Shown piece by piece: positions 41,963 to 51,021 of a DNA stretch of 64,000 nt. Under the pieces are notes generated by a model. That model saw nothing but the letters and a program-made list of their open reading frames with translations, was not told the DNA's origin and ran no database searches. The stretch's first letter is position 1, and each line of letters opens with the position of its first letter. Origin of the DNA: Lachnospiraceae bacterium. Its GTDB lineage: Bacteria; Bacillota; Clostridia; Lachnospirales; Lachnospiraceae. Location: positions 180,388 through 244,387 of the forward strand of contig CABJAW010000006.1 of NCBI GenBank assembly GCA_902363665.1. Direction: 5' to 3'. The translations under genes and the position numbers were made by a program.

Positions 41963-42120
41963 TTTCCGGGAAAAGAGCATTTCCATACCACTGAATGTAT
42001 GGCAGGCGTTTTTTGTTTTCTGCAATCCGGAATATTTGGCACATCCGGCTTCAGGAAGATGGGGCATGGATGGAAACGATAAAAATGTTGGATTTACGGG
42101 GAATACATGGAGGAATGTAA

Positions 42121-42708
42121 ATGGACGAACGATTAAAGAAGCAGCTCGATTTTATCCTTGAGATTGACAAAGAAAAAAATATTCTGCGGCAGACTCATCT
42201 GTCTGATCATGGCAGGCAGGAAAATGATGCGGAGCATGCGTGGCACATGGCGATCATGGCGTATCTGCTCAAAGAATACTCCAACGAACCGATTGATGTG
42301 GCAAAGGTGATGATCATGTGCCTGATCCATGATGTAGTGGAGATTGATGCAGGGGATACGTATGCTTACGACGCGGAAGGGCTGAAGACACAGAAAGCGC
42401 GGGAGGAAGCGGCAAAAGAGAGGATCTACTCACTCTTGCCAGATGATCAGAAACAGGATCTTCAGGCACTTTTCGATGAATTTGAGGAGCGGAAGACACC
42501 GGAAGCGAAGTTTGCGCGGGCACTTGACAATCTGCAGCCGTTACTTCTCAACAACAGCAATGACGGCGGTGACTGGCGGGAGCATCAGGTGACGGAAGCG
42601 CAGGTCTATGGAAGGCAGCGCCGCACAGCAGAAGGTTCCGAGAAACTGTATGAGGTGACCGATCAGCTGATCCGGGAGAATATCGCGAAGGGAAATATCC
42701 GAAAATAA
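42121..42708 (+). CDS. HD-domain phosphohydrolase (YfbR/HDDC2-like nucleotidase)
   Basis: A 195-residue HD protein. Metal-binding residues are visible: His in ENDAEHAWHMAIM, the His-Asp pair in MCLIHDVVEIDAGD and a distal Asp in FARALDNLQPLL. The spacing and the RQTHLSDHGRQENDAEHAW opening resemble 5'-deoxynucleotidases of the YfbR/HDDC2 group, which remove phosphate from dNMPs; the exact substrate is not proven. GGAGGAATG precedes the ATG. Confidence 0.85.
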   Translation: MDERLKKQLDFILEIDKEKNILRQTHLSDHGRQENDAEHAWHMAIMAYLLKEYSNEPIDVAKVMIMCLIHDVVEIDAGDTYAYDAEGLKTQKAREEAAKERIYSLLPDDQKQDLQALFDEFEERKTPEAKFARALDNLQPLLLNNSNDGGDWREHQVTEAQVYGRQRRTAEGSEKLYEVTDQLIRENIAKGNIRK

Positions 42709-42913
42709 ACAGCTTTGCGGCTATTGGGTGAAAGCAGATGTTTGCAGGCGGTCTTGACGAAAAATCAGCATGAAAAGAATAAAACTCAGCACGGCTGTCC
42801 ATACTACTTCTATGCAAATGATAGATATCGTGCAAAACCGAAAATGGAAAGCAGCGAAGCGGGTTATTTTGCATGATTATAAAATGGCGCAGTACAGGAA
42901 AGGAGCAACAGCA

Positions 42914-43372
42914 ATGATTTTAAACGAAAAAGAACGGGCAGCAATCATGGATCTGCAGACACAGGAGAAAAGCTGTGTGGAAAAGTATGGAAAATATGCA
43001 CAGCAGGCAAAGGACCCGGAGCTGAAAAGTCTGTTTGAAACACTGCAGGGAAAAGAGCAGAAGCATTACGATTCACTTGGACAGGTACTTTCCGGAACAG
43101 TTCCGCAGTGTGACTGCAACGACACCGACGGAAAAAATTATATGCCGAGGGCATCCTATGATGCGATGAACTGGTCGGAGGAAAAGCAGAACGATGCATT
43201 TCTGGCGACAGACTGCATTGCGACAGAGAAACTTGTATCGGGTGAGTACAATACGGACGTGTTTGTATTTGGGGACAGCGGTGTGCGGAAGCTGCTCGCG
43301 GACATTCAGGTGGAAGAGCAGAATCATGCGGAGATGCTGTACAAATATAAGATGGCAAACGGGATGTCCTAA
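42914..43372 (+). CDS. CotF-family spore coat / ferritin-like protein
   Basis: A 152-residue helical protein; the ATG at 42914 follows AAAGGAG, while the longer upstream frame has no site. Two helical pairs, ERAAIMDLQTQEKSCVEKYGKYAQQA with KSLFETLQGKEQKHYDSLGQVL and DAFLATDCIATEKLVSGEYNTDVF with LLADIQVEEQNHAEMLYKY, carry Glu and His residues in the ferritin-like pattern of CotF-type spore coat proteins. It indicates a sporulating lineage. Metal binding is possible but not proven. Confidence 0.75.
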   Translation: MILNEKERAAIMDLQTQEKSCVEKYGKYAQQAKDPELKSLFETLQGKEQKHYDSLGQVLSGTVPQCDCNDTDGKNYMPRASYDAMNWSEEKQNDAFLATDCIATEKLVSGEYNTDVFVFGDSGVRKLLADIQVEEQNHAEMLYKYKMANGMS

Positions 43373-43538
43373 AAAATCAGGATGACAGAAAAATCAGGGC
43401 AGCTGCAAAATGAAAGAGTACCGCATTTTGTATCGCTGCTCTGATTGCGTATAATGAAAAAAATTCATATTATAACGATGCTGACTGCAATAGCTTTCTC
43501 TTATAGCTGTCAACGGATTTATTTTATAGCAGCCGTAT

Positions 43539-43566
43539 TTGCATGTCTGTAAAAAAATGGTATAAT
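43539..43566 (+). promoter_or_regulatory. Promoter upstream of the SseB-like gene
   Basis: -35 TTGCAT (43539-43544), 16 bp, -10 TATAAT (43561-43566). The preceding stretch from 43373 shows no gene. Confidence 0.6.
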
Positions 43567-43637
43567 AGGCGAGTCGTGTCGCGATGCGGCAGATACAGAA
43601 GCGTTTTGCCTGTAAAATGATCGGAATCGGGAGCAAA

Positions 43638-43660
43638 GCGAATTGCGGATAGCCGCTTTA
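43638..43660. repeat. Dispersed 23 bp imperfect palindrome, copy 2
   Basis: GCGAATTGCGGATAGCCGC followed by TTTA, located in the leader 48 bp before the gene at 43708. Confidence 0.5.
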
Positions 43661-43707
43661 CAAATCAAAAATGGTGTGCACCACAGAGTGCGCCGGAAAA
43701 GGAAACC

Positions 43708-44148
43708 ATGAAAGAAAAAATGAAAATAAAAGAAGAAGGCCTCATCGGAAACGAAAAGATCGAGGAGGCAATTGCAGCGCTGCAGCGGGAACCGACACAG
43801 GAGCTGCTGGCACATGCATTGACAGTAGTGCGTCGCCGCATGCGGGAAAACGGTCAGGTGATCGTGGCAGTGGAACCGCAGGCAGGTGATGGACCGCTTC
43901 AGATCCGGGCAATCCAGACGCCGGACGGGAAAAACTGGTGGATGGTATTTACCAGCTTTGAGGAAGAGGTAAAAGGAGGCGGAAGCGTCATGTCGACATT
44001 TCTGACGGATATGGGACAGCTGTTTCAGGAGGCAGGCAAGGCAGAAGGAATCCATGGCGTCATCTTCAATCCATGGAATCGGACGCTGATGCTGGATCAG
44101 CAGCTGATCAGGATTGTACTTGGAGAGAGTGCAGGGCGGCAGCAGTAA
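43708..44148 (+). CDS. SseB-like domain protein
   Basis: A 146-residue cytoplasmic protein. An N-terminal helical part (IEEAIAALQREPTQELLAHALTVVRRRM) is followed by a beta-rich part, GQVIVAVEPQ and GKNWWMVFTSFEEEVKGGGSVMSTFLTDMGQLFQEA, then GIHGVIFNPWNRTLMLDQQLIRIVLG. This matches the SseB N-terminal domain fold widely found in Firmicutes, whose function is poorly known; the enzyme-enhancing role of E. coli SseB does not transfer automatically. It heads a small cluster with the zinc-ribbon and methyltransferase genes. Confidence 0.75.
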   Translation: MKEKMKIKEEGLIGNEKIEEAIAALQREPTQELLAHALTVVRRRMRENGQVIVAVEPQAGDGPLQIRAIQTPDGKNWWMVFTSFEEEVKGGGSVMSTFLTDMGQLFQEAGKAEGIHGVIFNPWNRTLMLDQQLIRIVLGESAGRQQ

Positions 44149-44187
44149 ATGGGACGTGGATGACAGAGAAAAGCAGGAGGAGAGAGC

Positions 44188-44457
44188 ATGTACTACGTAC
44201 CGGATGGCACAAAACAGTGCGGATATTATGAGTGCAGAAAATGCGGCAACCGTTTTCTGTCTCTGGAAATAAAAGAACGGGTTTCCTGCCCGGAGTGTGA
44301 GGCGGAAATCGATTATGAGATCGGTCCGGATGAATCTTTAGAGGATCTGCTTGAGACCGCAGATCTGAAACAGAAAATTGAGGGCGAAGAAGAAGTAGAA
44401 AAGATGGATGCACTTCTGAGCCTTGCGGTGACCGGAGGTGATTTTGAGTGGATCTGA
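44188..44457 (+). CDS. Small zinc-ribbon protein
   Basis: An 89-residue protein with one zinc ribbon, CRKCGNRFLSLEIKERVSCPECEAEI (CxxC...CxxC), followed by an acidic helical tail (GPDESLEDLLETADLKQKIEGEEEVEKMDALL). AGGAGGAGAG precedes the ATG. Its end overlaps the methyltransferase start by 10 nt, so the two are translationally coupled. A partner or substrate-adaptor role for the methyltransferase is possible; no named family is recognised. Confidence 0.7.
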   Translation: MYYVPDGTKQCGYYECRKCGNRFLSLEIKERVSCPECEAEIDYEIGPDESLEDLLETADLKQKIEGEEEVEKMDALLSLAVTGGDFEWI

Positions 44458-45167
44458 CGGAGCGGAACGAAATGCATAAGCAGAGCGAAACAGCAGAAAA
44501 TCTCGTACATACGGATACCTCAGTGGAGACAGGGCGCACCCAGGCGGAGATTACACGCTCAGGGAACCCTGGCAAACCGCAGGGTGAGGACGGAAATGCA
44601 ATGCTGCTGCGGATGAATGACAGCCATTATGCTGTGACCGGCTGGGGGCTGGAGCACTGGCAGATCAGAGGAAACGAACAGATTCTTGATATCGGCTGCG
44701 GAGGCGGGGCAACGCTGAAGCGGATGAGCGAGAAGGTGACGACGGGACATCTGACCGGTGTGGATTATTCGTCTGTTTCAGTCAAGACATCAAAAGAGGT
44801 CAACGATACGGCAGTTGCGGCGGGAAAAATGGAAGTTCTGGAAGGTTCCGTTGCGGATCTTCCATTTCCGGCAGAGACATTTGATAAGATCATCACCGTG
44901 GAAAGTTTTTATTTCTGGCCGGATCCGCAGGAAAATTTAAAAGAGGTGCTCCGGGTGTTAAAAAGAGGCGGAACTTTTCTTCTTGTGGCGGATGTCTACG
45001 GAAGAGACGACCTGCCGGAAGCAGTCGTAGAAAATATCAACCGTTTTCATCTGTTCAATCCGACACTGAAAGAGTTTCGAAACCTGTTTGAACGTGCGGG
45101 TTTTGCGGAGATCCACGTCCATGAAAAAGAAGGGACAACGTGGGTCTGCGTGGAAGGACATAAATGA
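44448..45167 (+). CDS. Class I SAM-dependent methyltransferase
   Basis: A 239-residue enzyme starting at GTG 44448, supported by GGAGGT 8 nt upstream inside the preceding gene; ATG 44472 is an alternative. Motif I is ILDIGCGGGATLKRMSEKV, then TGVDYSSVSVKTSKEV, VLEGSVADLPFPAETFDKIITVESFYFWPDPQENL and VLKRGGTFLLVADVYG. The first ~60 residues (LVHTDTSVETGRTQAEITRSGNPGKP) look disordered. Substrate unknown. Confidence 0.85.
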   Translation: MDLTERNEMHKQSETAENLVHTDTSVETGRTQAEITRSGNPGKPQGEDGNAMLLRMNDSHYAVTGWGLEHWQIRGNEQILDIGCGGGATLKRMSEKVTTGHLTGVDYSSVSVKTSKEVNDTAVAAGKMEVLEGSVADLPFPAETFDKIITVESFYFWPDPQENLKEVLRVLKRGGTFLLVADVYGRDDLPEAVVENINRFHLFNPTLKEFRNLFERAGFAEIHVHEKEGTTWVCVEGHK

Positions 45168-45232
45168 CCGTCAGTGGATGGCAGAAATAGCGATTGCGGG
45201 AGCAGGGACCGTGTGTTAAGATGAAAGCAGCG

Positions 45233-45255
45233 GCGGATCTGGAATTTCCGCTTTA
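45233..45255. repeat. Dispersed 23 bp imperfect palindrome, copy 3
   Basis: GCGGATCTGGAATTTCCGC followed by TTTA, 70 bp before the thrH start. Confidence 0.45.
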
Positions 45256-45324
45256 TAGGAAATCACCTGCAGGAAAAAGCAGGATCATACCACACAGGGT
45301 GGTTCAGAAAAGGAGAATGAAAAA

Positions 45325-45936
45325 ATGTTTATTACATGTCTTGATGTAGAGGGAGTTCTGGTACCGGAAATCTGGGTCGCATTTGCAAAAGAGAGCGGAA
45401 TCCCGGAATTGACAAGAACAACGCAGGAAGAGCCGGATTACGACAAACTGATGAAGTGGAGACTTAATATCTTAAAGGAGCATGGCCTTGGATTGAAGGA
45501 GATCCAGGAGACGATTTCCAGAATCGATCCGCTTCCGGGCGCAAAAGAATTTCTGGATGAGCTGCGCACCTTTTCCCAGGTGATCCTGCTCAGTGATACG
45601 TTTATAGAATTTGCAATGCCGCTGATGGAAAAACTCGGCAGGCCGACTCTGTTCTGCAACTCTCTTGAGATAGCAGAAAACGGGGCGATCACTGGTTATA
45701 AAATGCGAGTGGTTCCGTCTAAGCTGACGACGGTAAAGGCGCTGCAGACGATCGGATTTGAGACGATCGCGAGTGGAGATTCCTACAATGACATCGGCAT
45801 GATCCAGGCAAGCAAGGCAGGATTTCTGTTCCGCAGCAATGATAAAATTAAATCTGAGTATCCGGAGATTCCGGCGTACGAGACATATGAGGAGCTGCTT
45901 GGCGCAATCCGGGGAGCAATGGGGATCGAAAAATAA
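45325..45936 (+). CDS. thrH: Phosphoserine phosphatase / homoserine phosphotransferase (ThrH)
   Basis: A 203-residue HAD-superfamily enzyme. The first motif is CLDVEGVLVPEIW (nucleophile Asp; the usual DxDGT is replaced by DVEG, as in ThrH), motif II LLSDTFIEFA (Ser), Lys in VVPSKLTTVKAL, and motif IV GDSYNDIGMIQAS. ThrH of Pseudomonas dephosphorylates phosphoserine and can pass the phosphate to homoserine (family knowledge). AAGGAGAATG precedes the ATG. It would provide serine or threonine precursors, next to a homocysteine methyltransferase gene. Confidence 0.88.
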   Translation: MFITCLDVEGVLVPEIWVAFAKESGIPELTRTTQEEPDYDKLMKWRLNILKEHGLGLKEIQETISRIDPLPGAKEFLDELRTFSQVILLSDTFIEFAMPLMEKLGRPTLFCNSLEIAENGAITGYKMRVVPSKLTTVKALQTIGFETIASGDSYNDIGMIQASKAGFLFRSNDKIKSEYPEIPAYETYEELLGAIRGAMGIEK

Positions 45937-45948
45937 AAAGCCAGGCTG

Positions 45949-45990
45949 CGCATGATATCCATGCGGGAAAAACAGGAGGGATATCATGCG
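45949..45990 (+). promoter_or_regulatory. 12 bp perfect stem-loop between thrH and the methyltransferase gene
   Basis: CGCATGATATCC (45949-45960) pairs exactly with GGATATCATGCG (45979-45990) around an 18-nt loop. There is no T-run, so it is more like a processing or regulatory hairpin. Confidence 0.5.
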
Positions 45991-46097
45991 GGGATTGCAC
46001 AAATCAGAGACGGTTTCAATACACAAAATGAAGAGAATAAAATGATTACAGCACAGCGATTGCGGCGCACGCGGATCAGAAAGACGAGGAAAAGGAT

Positions 46098-46973
46098 ATG
46101 ACAAAAAAAGAATTTCAGGAACTTGCAGCATCGGATATCGTTTTGCTGGACGGAGCAACCGGATCGAATTTTCGAAAAGCTGGAATGCCGGTCGGTGTGA
46201 GCACAGAATTATGGGCGATGGAACACCCGGATGTAGTGCGGGCGCTGCAGAACGGGTATGTGGAGGCGGGAAGCCAGATTATTTACGCTCCGACATTTTC
46301 TGCAAACCGACTTGGACTGGAGATGCACGGACTGCCCGACCGGCTTGAGGAGATCAACATGAAGATCGTAAAACTTTCAAAGGAGATCGCAGGGGGCAGA
46401 GCTTATGTTGCCGGAGATATGACGACCACGGGAAGAATGCTGGAACCGGCCGGAGATATTTCCTACGAAGAACTGCTGGATGTATACAAAGAGCAGGCAG
46501 CTGTTCTGGCAAATGCAGGGGCAGACCTGATCATCGCGGAGACGATGTTGAGCGTGGATGAGACGACGGTACTGCTGGATGCGGTTCAGGCGGTCTGTGA
46601 TCTGCCGGTAATGTGTTCGCTGACGCTTGAGGCGGACGGCAGGGCACTTTACGGCGGAGATGCGGTAGAAGCAGTTGAGACACTTCAGGCAATGGGAGCA
46701 GTATCAGTCGGACTGAACTGCTCGGTTGGCCCGAATCAGCTGGAAGCAGTGATCTGCTCTATGAAGGAAGTGGCGGAAATTCCGGTTCTTGCCAAGCCAA
46801 ATGCCGGAATGCCGGTCATGGATAAGATGGGTTTTGCCCACTACGATATGACACCGGAACAGTTTGCGGCGGCCATGAAAAAGCTGATCGAGGCGGGAGC
46901 CGGAGTGGTCGGTGGGTGCTGCGGCACGACACCGGAATATATTCGGGCGCTTGCAAAAGTGATCGGGCGGTAA
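46098..46973 (+). CDS. Homocysteine S-methyltransferase family protein
   Basis: A 291-residue (betaine-)homocysteine methyltransferase-type TIM barrel. It opens IVLLDGATGSNFRKAGMPVG; the zinc ligands are Cys in VGLNCSVGPNQ and the pair in VGGCCGTTPEYI. It has no cobalamin-binding or folate domain, so it either works with S-methylmethionine or betaine-type donors or as the Hcy module of a split MetH (BhmT/MetH N-terminal type). AGGAAAAGGAT precedes the ATG, and a strong terminator follows. Confidence 0.85.
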   Translation: MTKKEFQELAASDIVLLDGATGSNFRKAGMPVGVSTELWAMEHPDVVRALQNGYVEAGSQIIYAPTFSANRLGLEMHGLPDRLEEINMKIVKLSKEIAGGRAYVAGDMTTTGRMLEPAGDISYEELLDVYKEQAAVLANAGADLIIAETMLSVDETTVLLDAVQAVCDLPVMCSLTLEADGRALYGGDAVEAVETLQAMGAVSVGLNCSVGPNQLEAVICSMKEVAEIPVLAKPNAGMPVMDKMGFAHYDMTPEQFAAAMKKLIEAGAGVVGGCCGTTPEYIRALAKVIGR

Positions 46974-47005
46974 CAGACAGAGCACATAAAAATTTAACGA
47001 AAAGA

Positions 47006-47049
47006 ACGCAGATGGAAATGTATCATTTTATTCCATCTGTGTTTTTTTG
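47006..47049 (+). terminator. Intrinsic terminator
   Basis: ACGCAGATGGAA and TTCCATCTGTGTTTTTTTG form an 11-12 bp stem with a long T-run. Confidence 0.9.
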
Positions 47050-47154
47050 TACAAAACAGCCGGCAGAAAGAGGAAATCTTTTGGCGCTTCAAAAAATTCC
47101 TCCGTTTTTTGCCCCCGGATGTGTTTGAAAGACTGGATGCTGCCTTACTTTGAA

Positions 47155-47209
47155 TTTACCCTCATTTTACATATCCCATGTTTTACATTTTACATCGCTC
47201 CCTTACAAT
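47155..47209 (+). promoter_or_regulatory. PhoP-box array and promoter of pstS
   Basis: TTTACC (47155), TTTACA (47166), CATGTT (47177) and TTTACA (47189) recur at 11-12 bp intervals, followed by -10 TACAAT (47204-47209) with no separate -35. B. subtilis PhoP binds TT(A/C/T)ACA repeats with 11 bp period. The same layout precedes the gene at 51937. Confidence 0.75.
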
Positions 47210-47311
47210 ACTGCTCGTAACATGAACACGGAACAAAAAAGAAAAACACCGGCAAAAGCCCGGGTGCGGCGCAAAAAATCAGAGAGCGTCTCACAGAAAA
47301 GGAGAATATTT

Positions 47312-48166
47312 ATGAGAAAATCAGCAGCAGCAGTGATGGCAGTACTTATGGCAGCAAGCGCAGGGATGACCGCGATGGCAGCAGCATCCGGAGATATCAC
47401 CGTAGTATCCAGAGAGGATGGCTCCGGGACAAGAGGCGCCTTCATTGAGCTGATGGGCGTTGAGGAAAAAGACGCGGATGGAAATAAAGTAGATAATACG
47501 ACAGAGGCAGCAAAGATTACAAACAGTACCGCAGTTATGCTCAGCACGGTAGCAGAGGATGTCAATGCGATCGGTTACATTTCCCTTGGATCATTAAATG
47601 ACACCGTAACCGCTGTAAAGATCGACGGCGCAGAGGCATCTGCAGAGGCAATTGAGGATGGCAGCTACAAGGTAGTTCGTCCGTTCAACATCGCAACAAC
47701 CGCAGAAGTAAGTGATGCGGCAGCAGATTTCATTTCCTATATCATGAGCACCGAGGGACAGGCAGTTGTCGCAGATAACGGATATATCCCGGTAAAAGAT
47801 GTAGAAGCGTATGCAGCAACGGATGCAGAGGGCAAGGTAGTCGTTGCAGGTTCCTCTTCTGTAACACCGGTTATGGAAAAACTGGCAGAATCTTATCAGA
47901 CAGTCAACGATAAAGTAATCATCGAGGTACAGCAGAGCGATTCTACCACAGGTATCCAGTCCGCAATCGACGGACTGTGCGACATCGGAATGGCATCCCG
48001 TGAGCTCAAAGACAGCGAGCTGGAGACAGGCCTGACCGCAACCGTAATCGCTCAGGATGGTATTGCAATTATTGTAAACAATGATTCCGGAATCACAGAG
48101 CTGACAAGTGAGCAGGTAAAGGACATCTACACAGATAATATCACTACCTGGGAAGAGCTTCAGTAA
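47312..48166 (+). CDS. pstS: Phosphate-binding protein PstS, circularly permuted
   Basis: A 284-residue exported protein; the ATG at 47312 follows AAAGGAG. A signal peptide (MRKSAAAVMAVLMAASAGMTAMA) is cut by signal peptidase I; there is no lipobox Cys. The phosphate-binding motifs occur in swapped order: SREDGSGTRGAF, normally mid-protein, is at residues ~33-44 and runs to the usual C-terminal end EGQAVVADNGYIPV (~165). The usual N-terminal part then follows: VVVAGSSSVTPVMEKLAE (~177), SDSTTGIQSAI, GMASRELKD and VKDIYTDNITTWEEL at the C-terminus. Both lobes are complete. Secretion without lipid suggests attachment by other means. Confidence 0.88.
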   Translation: MRKSAAAVMAVLMAASAGMTAMAAASGDITVVSREDGSGTRGAFIELMGVEEKDADGNKVDNTTEAAKITNSTAVMLSTVAEDVNAIGYISLGSLNDTVTAVKIDGAEASAEAIEDGSYKVVRPFNIATTAEVSDAAADFISYIMSTEGQAVVADNGYIPVKDVEAYAATDAEGKVVVAGSSSVTPVMEKLAESYQTVNDKVIIEVQQSDSTTGIQSAIDGLCDIGMASRELKDSELETGLTATVIAQDGIAIIVNNDSGITELTSEQVKDIYTDNITTWEELQ

Positions 48167-48195
48167 CAGGCAAACATTTCCGAAAAAAGAAAGCT

Positions 48196-48232
48196 GCTCT
48201 GTGTCTGCATCAGAAGGCACAGGGCATTTTTC
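48196..48232 (+). terminator. Weak hairpin between pstS and pstC
   Basis: GCTCTGTG and CACAGGGC pair, followed by ATTTTTC. A partial terminator would give more PstS than PstCAB, as in other pst operons. Confidence 0.5.
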
Positions 48233-48332
48233 AGAAAATCAGAAGAAATACCATTTGAACGCAAAATATGTTAAAGGCAGGTAACAAAGAAAATCTGGAG
48301 TATCTGCTTTATGAAAAGGAGTCATTTAATAT

Positions 48333-49190
48333 ATGAAAGGAAAGACATCCGAACGATTGATGCAGATAGTTTTTTTCGTTGCGGCATGTACGTCTGTGCT
48401 TGCAGTTGCACTGATCTGCATCTTTTTGTTTGCAAATGGAATCCCGGCAATTGCAAAGATCGGTATTCCGGATTTCCTGCTTGGCCAGAAATGGAAACCG
48501 TCGAATAATCTGTACGGCATTCTTCCGTTCATCCTGGGCAGTATTTATGTGACGGCCGGATCAATCGTGATCGGCGTACCGCTTGCGCTTCTGCTTTCCG
48601 TCTTTCTGGCATTTTACTGCCCGAAGCGGCTGTATCCGGTACTGAAAACGATGGTGAATCTGATGGCCGGTATCCCGTCTGTCGTATATGGATTTTTTGG
48701 ACTGGTCATGATCGTCCCGCTGATGCGTCAGATTACCGGAAAAGATGGAAGCACGATGCTGACGGCTTCGATTCTGCTTGGAATCATGATCCTTCCGACT
48801 GTGACAGGAGTCACAGAATCGGCGCTTCGCAGTGTACCGATGAGTTATTACGAAGGAGCACTGGCACTTGGGGCAACACATGAACGCAGTGTGTTCTGCA
48901 CTATATTTCCGGCAGCAAAATCCGGAATCATGGCAGGTGTGGTACTTGGAATCGGACGTTCGATCGGAGAGACGATGGCGGTCATCATGGTAGCCGGAAA
49001 TCAGACCTGGATGCCGCAGGGACTGTTGAAAGGAGTCCGCACGATGACGACGAACATTGTCATGGAAATGGGCTATGCGGCGGATCTGCACAGGGAAGCG
49101 CTGATCGCAACCGGTGTGGTGCTGTTTGTATTTATTTTGATCATCAACCTTTGTGTATCTGCTCTGAAACGCAAGGCAGAGAGCGAGTAG
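48333..49190 (+). CDS. pstC: Phosphate ABC transporter permease PstC
   Basis: A 285-residue permease with six helices. The first helix is IVFFVAACTSVLAVALICIFLF; the permease core includes GSIYVTAGSIVIGVPLALLLSVFLAFYCP and the ATPase-coupling EAA loop with EGALALGATHERSVFCTIFPAAKSGIMAGVVLGIGRSIGETMAV (described in parts), the RSIGETMAV motif being typical of PstC. AAGGAG precedes the ATG. It pairs with PstA and PstB and receives phosphate from PstS. Confidence 0.93.
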   Translation: MKGKTSERLMQIVFFVAACTSVLAVALICIFLFANGIPAIAKIGIPDFLLGQKWKPSNNLYGILPFILGSIYVTAGSIVIGVPLALLLSVFLAFYCPKRLYPVLKTMVNLMAGIPSVVYGFFGLVMIVPLMRQITGKDGSTMLTASILLGIMILPTVTGVTESALRSVPMSYYEGALALGATHERSVFCTIFPAAKSGIMAGVVLGIGRSIGETMAVIMVAGNQTWMPQGLLKGVRTMTTNIVMEMGYAADLHREALIATGVVLFVFILIINLCVSALKRKAESE

Positions 49191-49203
49191 GGAGGAGCAC
49201 GAA

Positions 49204-50085
49204 ATGGAGAAAACGAAAAAAAATACAGACAACAGGTTCGGAAGATGGCTGCAAAAATGTAAAAATCATCCATTTTCCGGGCTTGCAGAAGCACTGGTGT
49301 GGCTTTCGGGAATCATGACGATGGCGATCATGATTTACTTGGTAGCGTTTATCGTGATCCACGGTGCTCCGCATCTGAAACCGTCTTTGTTTTCACTTAC
49401 TTATAACTCAGACAATGTTTCATTGATGCCTGCACTTGTAAATACACTGATCATAACGGCACTTTCCCTGGTGATCGCAATTCCGTTTGGGGTATTTGCG
49501 GCGATTTACCTTGTGGAATATGCAAAAAAAGGAAGCCGTCTGGTTCATCTGATCCGTGTTACGGCAGAGACCCTTTCTGGCATTCCTTCGATTATTTACG
49601 GTCTGTTCGGACTTCTGTTTTTCAGCACGGCGCTGCATTGGGGCCTGAGCCTGTTATCCGGCTGCATGACTCTTGTCATTATGATTCTCCCGCTGATCAT
49701 CCGAACTTCAGAGGAGGCGCTTCTTTCTGTGCCGGATTCTTACCGGGAGGCGTCTTTTGGACTTGGCGCCGGAAAACTGCGCACGATTTTTAAAATCGTC
49801 CTTCCGTCTGCTGTGCCGGGAATCCTTTCCGGCGTAGTGCTGGCAACGGGGCGTATCGTCGGCGAGACAGCGGCGCTTCTTTACACCGCCGGAACGGTTG
49901 CAAAGATTCCGAGCCTGATGGGATCGGGGCGTACACTGGCAGTGCATATGTATGTACTTTCCAGTGAGGGCCTTCATATGGATGAATCATATGCAACGGC
50001 TGTAGTACTTCTTGTGCTGGTACTTGTGCTGAACGGACTTTCCGGACTGCTTGCAAAAGGGCTGACCAGCAGAGGAAACAGATAG
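49204..50085 (+). CDS. pstA: Phosphate ABC transporter permease PstA
   Basis: A 293-residue permease with a cytosolic N-terminus, a first helix (MTMAIMIYLVAFIVIHGAPHL), the IPFGVFAAIYLVEYAKKGS segment and the conserved GIPSIIYGLFGLLFF. The coupling loop is YREASFGLGAGKLRTIFKIVLPSAVPGI with ATGRIVGETAALLYTAG, diagnostic for PstA. It lies 13 nt after pstC with GGGAGGAG upstream. Confidence 0.93.
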   Translation: MEKTKKNTDNRFGRWLQKCKNHPFSGLAEALVWLSGIMTMAIMIYLVAFIVIHGAPHLKPSLFSLTYNSDNVSLMPALVNTLIITALSLVIAIPFGVFAAIYLVEYAKKGSRLVHLIRVTAETLSGIPSIIYGLFGLLFFSTALHWGLSLLSGCMTLVIMILPLIIRTSEEALLSVPDSYREASFGLGAGKLRTIFKIVLPSAVPGILSGVVLATGRIVGETAALLYTAGTVAKIPSLMGSGRTLAVHMYVLSSEGLHMDESYATAVVLLVLVLVLNGLSGLLAKGLTSRGNR

Positions 50086-50118
50086 AAAGCAGAAGAAAAC
50101 GGATGGAAGAGGTAAAAA

Positions 50119-50868
50119 ATGGGAAAGATCGAGATTAAAAATACGGATTTATATTATGGTGATTTTCATGCGCTGAAAGATATCAATCTGGATATTCCAG
50201 CAAACCAGATCACCGCATTTATCGGACCGAGCGGCTGCGGCAAATCAACGCTGCTGAAATCCTTAAACAGAATGAATGATCTTGTAGAAGGATGCCGGAT
50301 CACCGGAGAACTTCTGCTTGACGGGGAGGATATTTACGGTCCGATGGACGTCAATCTGCTTCGCAGGCGTGTGGGCATGGTGTTTCAGAAACCCAACCCG
50401 TTTCCAATGAGCATTTACGATAATATCGCGTACGGACCGCGGACGCACGGCATCCGATCCAAAGCGAAACTGGATGATATTGTAGAAAAAGCGCTGCGGG
50501 ATGCTGCAATCTGGGATGAAGTAAAGGACCGCCTGAAAAAAAGTGCACTCGGTATGTCCGGCGGACAGCAGCAGAGACTGTGCATTGCACGTGCGCTTGC
50601 AGTACAGCCGGAAGTGCTTCTGATGGATGAACCGACCTCTGCACTTGATCCAATTTCGACTTCCAGGATCGAGGATCTGGCGGTGGAACTGAAGAAAAAT
50701 TATACGATCGTCATGGTTACACATAATATGCAGCAGGCAGCACGTATTTCCGATAAGACCGCATTTTTCCTGCTTGGAGAAGTGATTGAGTATGGAGATA
50801 CCATGACGCTGTTCTCCATGCCGAAAAATAAAAAGACAGAAGATTATATCACAGGACGATTCGGCTGA
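50119..50868 (+). CDS. pstB: Phosphate ABC transporter ATP-binding protein PstB
   Basis: A 249-residue ATPase of the highly conserved PstB family: Walker [50 protein letters not shown], signature [15 protein letters not shown] (here MSGGQQQRL), Walker [14 protein letters not shown] and [13 protein letters not shown]. It energises import through PstCA and, with PhoU and PhoR, takes part in phosphate signalling. Confidence 0.95.
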   Translation: MGKIEIKNTDLYYGDFHALKDINLDIPANQITAFIGPSGCGKSTLLKSLNRMNDLVEGCRITGELLLDGEDIYGPMDVNLLRRRVGMVFQKPNPFPMSIYDNIAYGPRTHGIRSKAKLDDIVEKALRDAAIWDEVKDRLKKSALGMSGGQQQRLCIARALAVQPEVLLMDEPTSALDPISTSRIEDLAVELKKNYTIVMVTHNMQQAARISDKTAFFLLGEVIEYGDTMTLFSMPKNKKTEDYITGRFG

Positions 50869-51021
50869 TCTGCCGGACGGAGTACAAGAGCCTCTGAGAA
50901 ACTGCAAAGCGGCTGTTTGACATAGCTGACTGCGGATATCCGTCTGGACAGTGTGTACCAGAGCAGAGAAAGCAATGCTGTCTGGCTCTGAGAAGTAAGG
51001 AACACGGGGAGGAATAGAAGA

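Noticed and set aside
45472..46158. 228-codon minus-strand frame opposite thrH
   Set aside because: Antisense shadow of a well-identified gene; no domain.
48196..48232. Strong terminator ending the pst operon after pstS
   Set aside because: The stem is short and mismatched with a brief T-run, and pstC follows in the same direction, so it is at most a partial terminator.
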